This document shows, one piece after another, positions 5,429 through 7,220 of a stretch of DNA of 7,220 nt. A model generated the notes under the pieces. It did not search any database. It was not told where the DNA came from and worked only from the letters and a program-made list of their open reading frames with translations. Position numbers and translations under genes: made by a program. Location of the stretch: positions 1 to 7,220 of the forward strand of contig QHUE01000264.1 of NCBI GenBank assembly GCA_003221825.1, given 5' to 3'. Positions within the stretch are counted from its first letter, which is position 1, and the number at the start of each line of letters is the position of its first letter. The DNA is from Gemmatimonadota bacterium. GTDB lineage: Bacteria; Gemmatimonadota; Gemmatimonadetes; Gemmatimonadales; GWC2-71-9.

Positions 5429-6414
5429 ACGAACGCGAGCTGCAGGACGCCGTAGGTCGCCTGCCGAAGAGCATCGACCCGCCGCGCGATTTGTGGCCGG
5501 AGATCGAGGCCCGCATCGGCGCGCGCGCGAGCTCGTGGCGCCGGCGCTGGTACTGGATCCCGCTCGCGGCGGCAGCCGCGTTTGTATTCCTGTTGATCGG
5601 GCGAGGCGAGCGCAACGCCTGGGATGTCACGGCGCTCGCCGGCCGTCCGCTCATCGGCACCACGCGGCTCGCCGCCTCCGGGCGGCTGCGCGTCGGCGAC
5701 TGGCTGCAGACCGACGATTCCTCGCGCGCCCTCATCGCGGTCGGACGGATCGGCCAGGTGGAAGTGCGGCCGGACACGCGCGTGCAGCTCGTCGTCGCGA
5801 GCGCGACCGAGCACCGCCTGGCGCTGGCGCGCGGCACGATCGACGCCAAGGTCGAAGCGGTGCCGCGCCTCTTTTTCGTCGAGACACCGGCAGGCACAGC
5901 GATCGACCTCGGCTGCGCCTATACGCTCGAGACCGACTCCCTCGGCAAAGGATTGCTGCATGTCACCGCCGGGGAAGTGGAGTTTCAGACCGGTCCCCGC
6001 TCGTCGCGCGTGCCGCTCGGCGCGCTCATGCAGATCCGTCCATCGACCGGTCCCGGCACGCCGTATGTCGACGACGCACCGGCGCCGTTCGTGCGCGCCC
6101 TGGTCGCGTTCGATTTCGGGCGCGGGCGCGCACGCGCGATCCGCAACGTCCTGGCACTCGCGCGCCCGCAGGATGCGCTCTCGCTCTGGCATCTCCTGCA
6201 GCGCGTCGATCCGGCGCTGCGGGGCCTCGTGTACGACCGGCTGGCGGCGCTCGTGCCGCCGCCGCCCGGCGTGACGCGCCGCGGCGCGATTGCCCTGCAG
6301 TCACGCGACCTTGAGGGGTATTGGACCAGGATTCAACGCATCCACTTTCGCCTCACCGTGTTGCGCGGTGTCCGCCGCCTCGATCCGCGGACCGGGGCGA
6401 CGGCTCGGGAATGA
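5425..6414 (+). CDS. FecR-domain membrane protein, probable anti-sigma partner of the upstream ECF factor
   Basis: A 329-residue single-pass protein. Seen: a short cytoplasmic N-terminus (1-40) with LPKSIDPPRDLWPEIEARIG (13-32), typical of the sigma-binding end of such partners; a membrane span at about 42-58 (WYWIPLAAAAAFVFLLI) after basic SSWRRR; then a FecR-like beta domain at about 86-190, including LRVGDWLQTDDSSRALI, VEVRPDTRVQL, LARGTIDAKVEAVPRLFFVE (134-153) and TPAGTAIDLGCAYTL. A 130-residue helical C-terminal part (about 200-329) follows, which I do not recognise. No zinc anti-sigma HxxxCxxC motif is present, so any sigma binding is not of the ZAS type. The 4-base ATGA overlap with the sigma gene implies equal synthesis. 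Inference: it holds the sigma factor at the membrane until a periplasmic signal arrives; FecR proteins can also be activators. Confidence 0.85.
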   Translation: MNERELQDAVGRLPKSIDPPRDLWPEIEARIGARASSWRRRWYWIPLAAAAAFVFLLIGRGERNAWDVTALAGRPLIGTTRLAASGRLRVGDWLQTDDSSRALIAVGRIGQVEVRPDTRVQLVVASATEHRLALARGTIDAKVEAVPRLFFVETPAGTAIDLGCAYTLETDSLGKGLLHVTAGEVEFQTGPRSSRVPLGALMQIRPSTGPGTPYVDDAPAPFVRALVAFDFGRGRARAIRNVLALARPQDALSLWHLLQRVDPALRGLVYDRLAALVPPPPGVTRRGAIALQSRDLEGYWTRIQRIHFRLTVLRGVRRLDPRTGATARE

Positions 6415-6440
6415 CTTGATGCTTCCTTGACGGCTTGCGG

Positions 6441-6476
6441 GAAGGCTGGTACGTCCGAACTCAACGTACCGCCTTC
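6441..6476. promoter_or_regulatory. Strong 13-bp hairpin / inverted repeat before the lipoprotein gene
   Basis: The left arm GAAGGC-T-GGTACGT (6441-6454) pairs with ACGTACCGCCTTC (6464-6476): 13 Watson-Crick pairs with a single bulged T (6447) and a 9-base loop (6455-6463). No T-run follows, so it is not a standard intrinsic terminator. It ends four bases before the AGGAG ribosome site. It could be a non-canonical terminator of the sigma operon, an operator, or a 5'-leader structure affecting mRNA stability or translation of the next gene. Confidence 0.6.
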
Positions 6477-6480
6477 AACG

Positions 6481-6485
6481 AGGAG
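6481..6485 (+). promoter_or_regulatory. Ribosome binding site AGGAG for the lipoprotein gene
   Basis: AGGAG sits 6 bases before ATG 6492 and fixes that start, which also places a signal peptide directly after it. It is the clearest Shine-Dalgarno sequence in the window. Confidence 0.8.
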
Positions 6486-6491
6486 CCCGTT

Positions 6492-7220
6492 ATGAAGCAC
6501 CGTCTGGACCTGATCGCCGCCGCAGTCGTCGTGCTCACCGGCGCCTGCAAGGAGCCGTTCCAAGTCGCTCCAGGCTCGGCCAACTGGATGTCCGAGCAGC
6601 GTGTCGGCGCCGGTCCGAGCGAGATCACCGTCATGACGCAGAACCTCTACGTCGGCGCAGACGTGGATCTCGTGATCCGTGCCCTGGGCACTCCCGATCC
6701 GGGCGATGATTTCCCGGCGCTCATGGCCGCGATCGAAACCGTCGGGAAGACGGATTTCCCGGCGCGCGCCGAGGCGATTGCGGATCAGATTGCGCGCACC
6801 AGGCCGCATGCGGTGGGACTGCAGGAGGCTTCACAGATCAATATCGATCTGCGCCCGCTCGGCGTGCCGGCAGTGGTGGATCAGGACTTCATCGCATTGC
6901 TGCAGGCGGCGCTGGCGGCGCGTGGCCTCAACTATACCGTTGCTGCGACCTCCAACAACATAGACGTCAACCTGGTCTCAGGGCTCGTTCGTCTCAGAGA
7001 TCATGACGCGCTGCTGGTCGATGCCGATCGCGTCACCGTGAATGAGGCCGGCGGGCAGGACTTCGCAGTGAATCTGGGACCCGTGGCTCCCGGTGTCGTG
7101 CTGGTTCGCGGCTGGGTCTTCGCGCGCACCACCATCGCGGGCCAGGCGACGACGTTCGCGAGCGCACACACCGAAGCGAATCTCGCGGGTGCGCCGCCGG
7201 GGTTGCTCGAGCAGATTCGG
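6492..7220 (+). CDS. Predicted lipoprotein of the endonuclease/exonuclease/phosphatase superfamily, N-terminal 243 residues, cut by window edge
   Basis: An open frame of 243 codons that runs off the window without a stop. Seen: a basic start (MKHR), a hydrophobic stretch (LIAAAVVVLTGA, 7-18) and Cys19 in a lipobox-like LTGAC, so a lipid-anchored exported protein is predicted. The mature part opens the EEP fold: EITVMTQNLYVGADVD (44-59, N51 being the expected metal-site Asn), then RAEAIADQIARTRPHAVGLQEASQI (92-116, E112 the metal-binding Glu of the GLQE motif), LRDHDALL (168-175) and FASAHTEAN (222-230), in the position of the usual NTHL-type histidine motif. The family hydrolyses phosphodiesters in nucleic acids, phosphoinositides or sphingolipids; the substrate here is unknown. 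The C-terminal catalytic SDH region lies outside the window. It follows the sigma/FecR pair on the same strand and may be a target of it, but it has its own RBS behind a hairpin. Confidence 0.82.
   Translation, partial: MKHRLDLIAAAVVVLTGACKEPFQVAPGSANWMSEQRVGAGPSEITVMTQNLYVGADVDLVIRALGTPDPGDDFPALMAAIETVGKTDFPARAEAIADQIARTRPHAVGLQEASQINIDLRPLGVPAVVDQDFIALLQAALAARGLNYTVAATSNNIDVNLVSGLVRLRDHDALLVDADRVTVNEAGGQDFAVNLGPVAPGVVLVRGWVFARTTIAGQATTFASAHTEANLAGAPPGLLEQIR

Larger units (their letters stand above)
6415..6491 (+). other. 77-base intergenic gap with possible promoter
   Basis: The longest non-coding stretch of the window, between the FecR-like gene and the lipoprotein gene. TTGACG at 6427-6432 matches a -35 box well, but the hexamer 17 bases on (TACGTC, 6450-6455) is a poor -10 and lies within the hairpin stem. 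A promoter whose -10 is covered by the inverted repeat is possible but weakly supported. The rest holds the hairpin (6441-6476) and the RBS. Confidence 0.3.

Noticed and set aside
4981..6192. 403-residue open frame on minus strand
   Set aside because: It is antisense to the sigma and FecR-like genes, with Arg-rich low-complexity composition and no domain.
5268..6314. 348-residue plus-strand open frame in another frame of the FecR-like gene
   Set aside because: It is extremely Arg/Ala-rich and out of frame with two well-supported genes.
6441..6476. Hairpin as a standard intrinsic terminator
   Set aside because: The right arm is followed by AACGAGGAG with no T-tract, and the RBS of the next gene comes immediately after.
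1..7220. CRISPR array, tRNA, rRNA, insertion sequence, phage or defence genes
   Set aside because: No spaced direct repeats, cloverleaf-like sequences, transposase motifs or known defence domains were seen on either strand.

Overview
The window is a dense, high-GC bacterial segment with almost no non-coding DNA. It holds ten genes, one cut by each edge, and only three gaps longer than 10 bases (2759-2771, 4853-4897 and 6415-6491). The TIGR03545/TIGR03546 gene pair, which is confined to bacteria with an outer membrane, the style of the ECF sigma/FecR-like regulator pair and the high GC suggest a Gemmatimonadota-like or related Gram-negative soil bacterium. This assignment is inferred from protein style only; no marker gene is present.

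Left third (1-2758), urate and ureide catabolism, arranged as two divergent arms. The minus arm, in transcription order, is a DUF3830 cyclophilin-like protein (1975-1565), allantoinase allB (1568-225) and the start of an M20-family allantoate/N-carbamoyl-amino-acid amidohydrolase (235 to beyond base 1). The plus arm is 5-hydroxyisourate hydrolase uraH (1974-2324) followed by OHCU decarboxylase uraD (2300-2758). Together they take 5-hydroxyisourate to OHCU, S-allantoin, allantoate and then ureidoglycolate-level products. Uricase and xanthine dehydrogenase are not in view. The two arms start inside one CATG tetranucleotide (1973-1976), so there is no intergenic promoter region at all.

Middle (2772-4852), a membrane pair of unknown function: a small polytopic protein (TIGR03546/DUF2062-like) and a 522-residue anchored periplasmic AsmA-like protein (TIGR03545 family), coupled by an ATGA overlap. 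They follow uraD by only 13 bases and may be read through from it, although no functional link is known.

Right third (4898-7220): an ECF sigma factor and its single-pass FecR-like partner, also coupled by ATGA, then a hairpin-containing gap and the start of a predicted lipoprotein of the endonuclease/exonuclease/phosphatase fold. The sigma gene has no Shine-Dalgarno sequence and a possible ECF-type promoter placed for leaderless transcription. Its inter-domain linker is encoded by a 30-base REP-like palindrome.

The most notable items are the CATG shared start, the DUF3830 gene embedded in an allantoin operon, the palindrome forming part of the sigma factor, the 13-bp hairpin just before the lipoprotein RBS, and an apparently shortened TIGR03545 protein. 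I see no CRISPR array, tRNA, rRNA, insertion sequence, phage gene or defence system.
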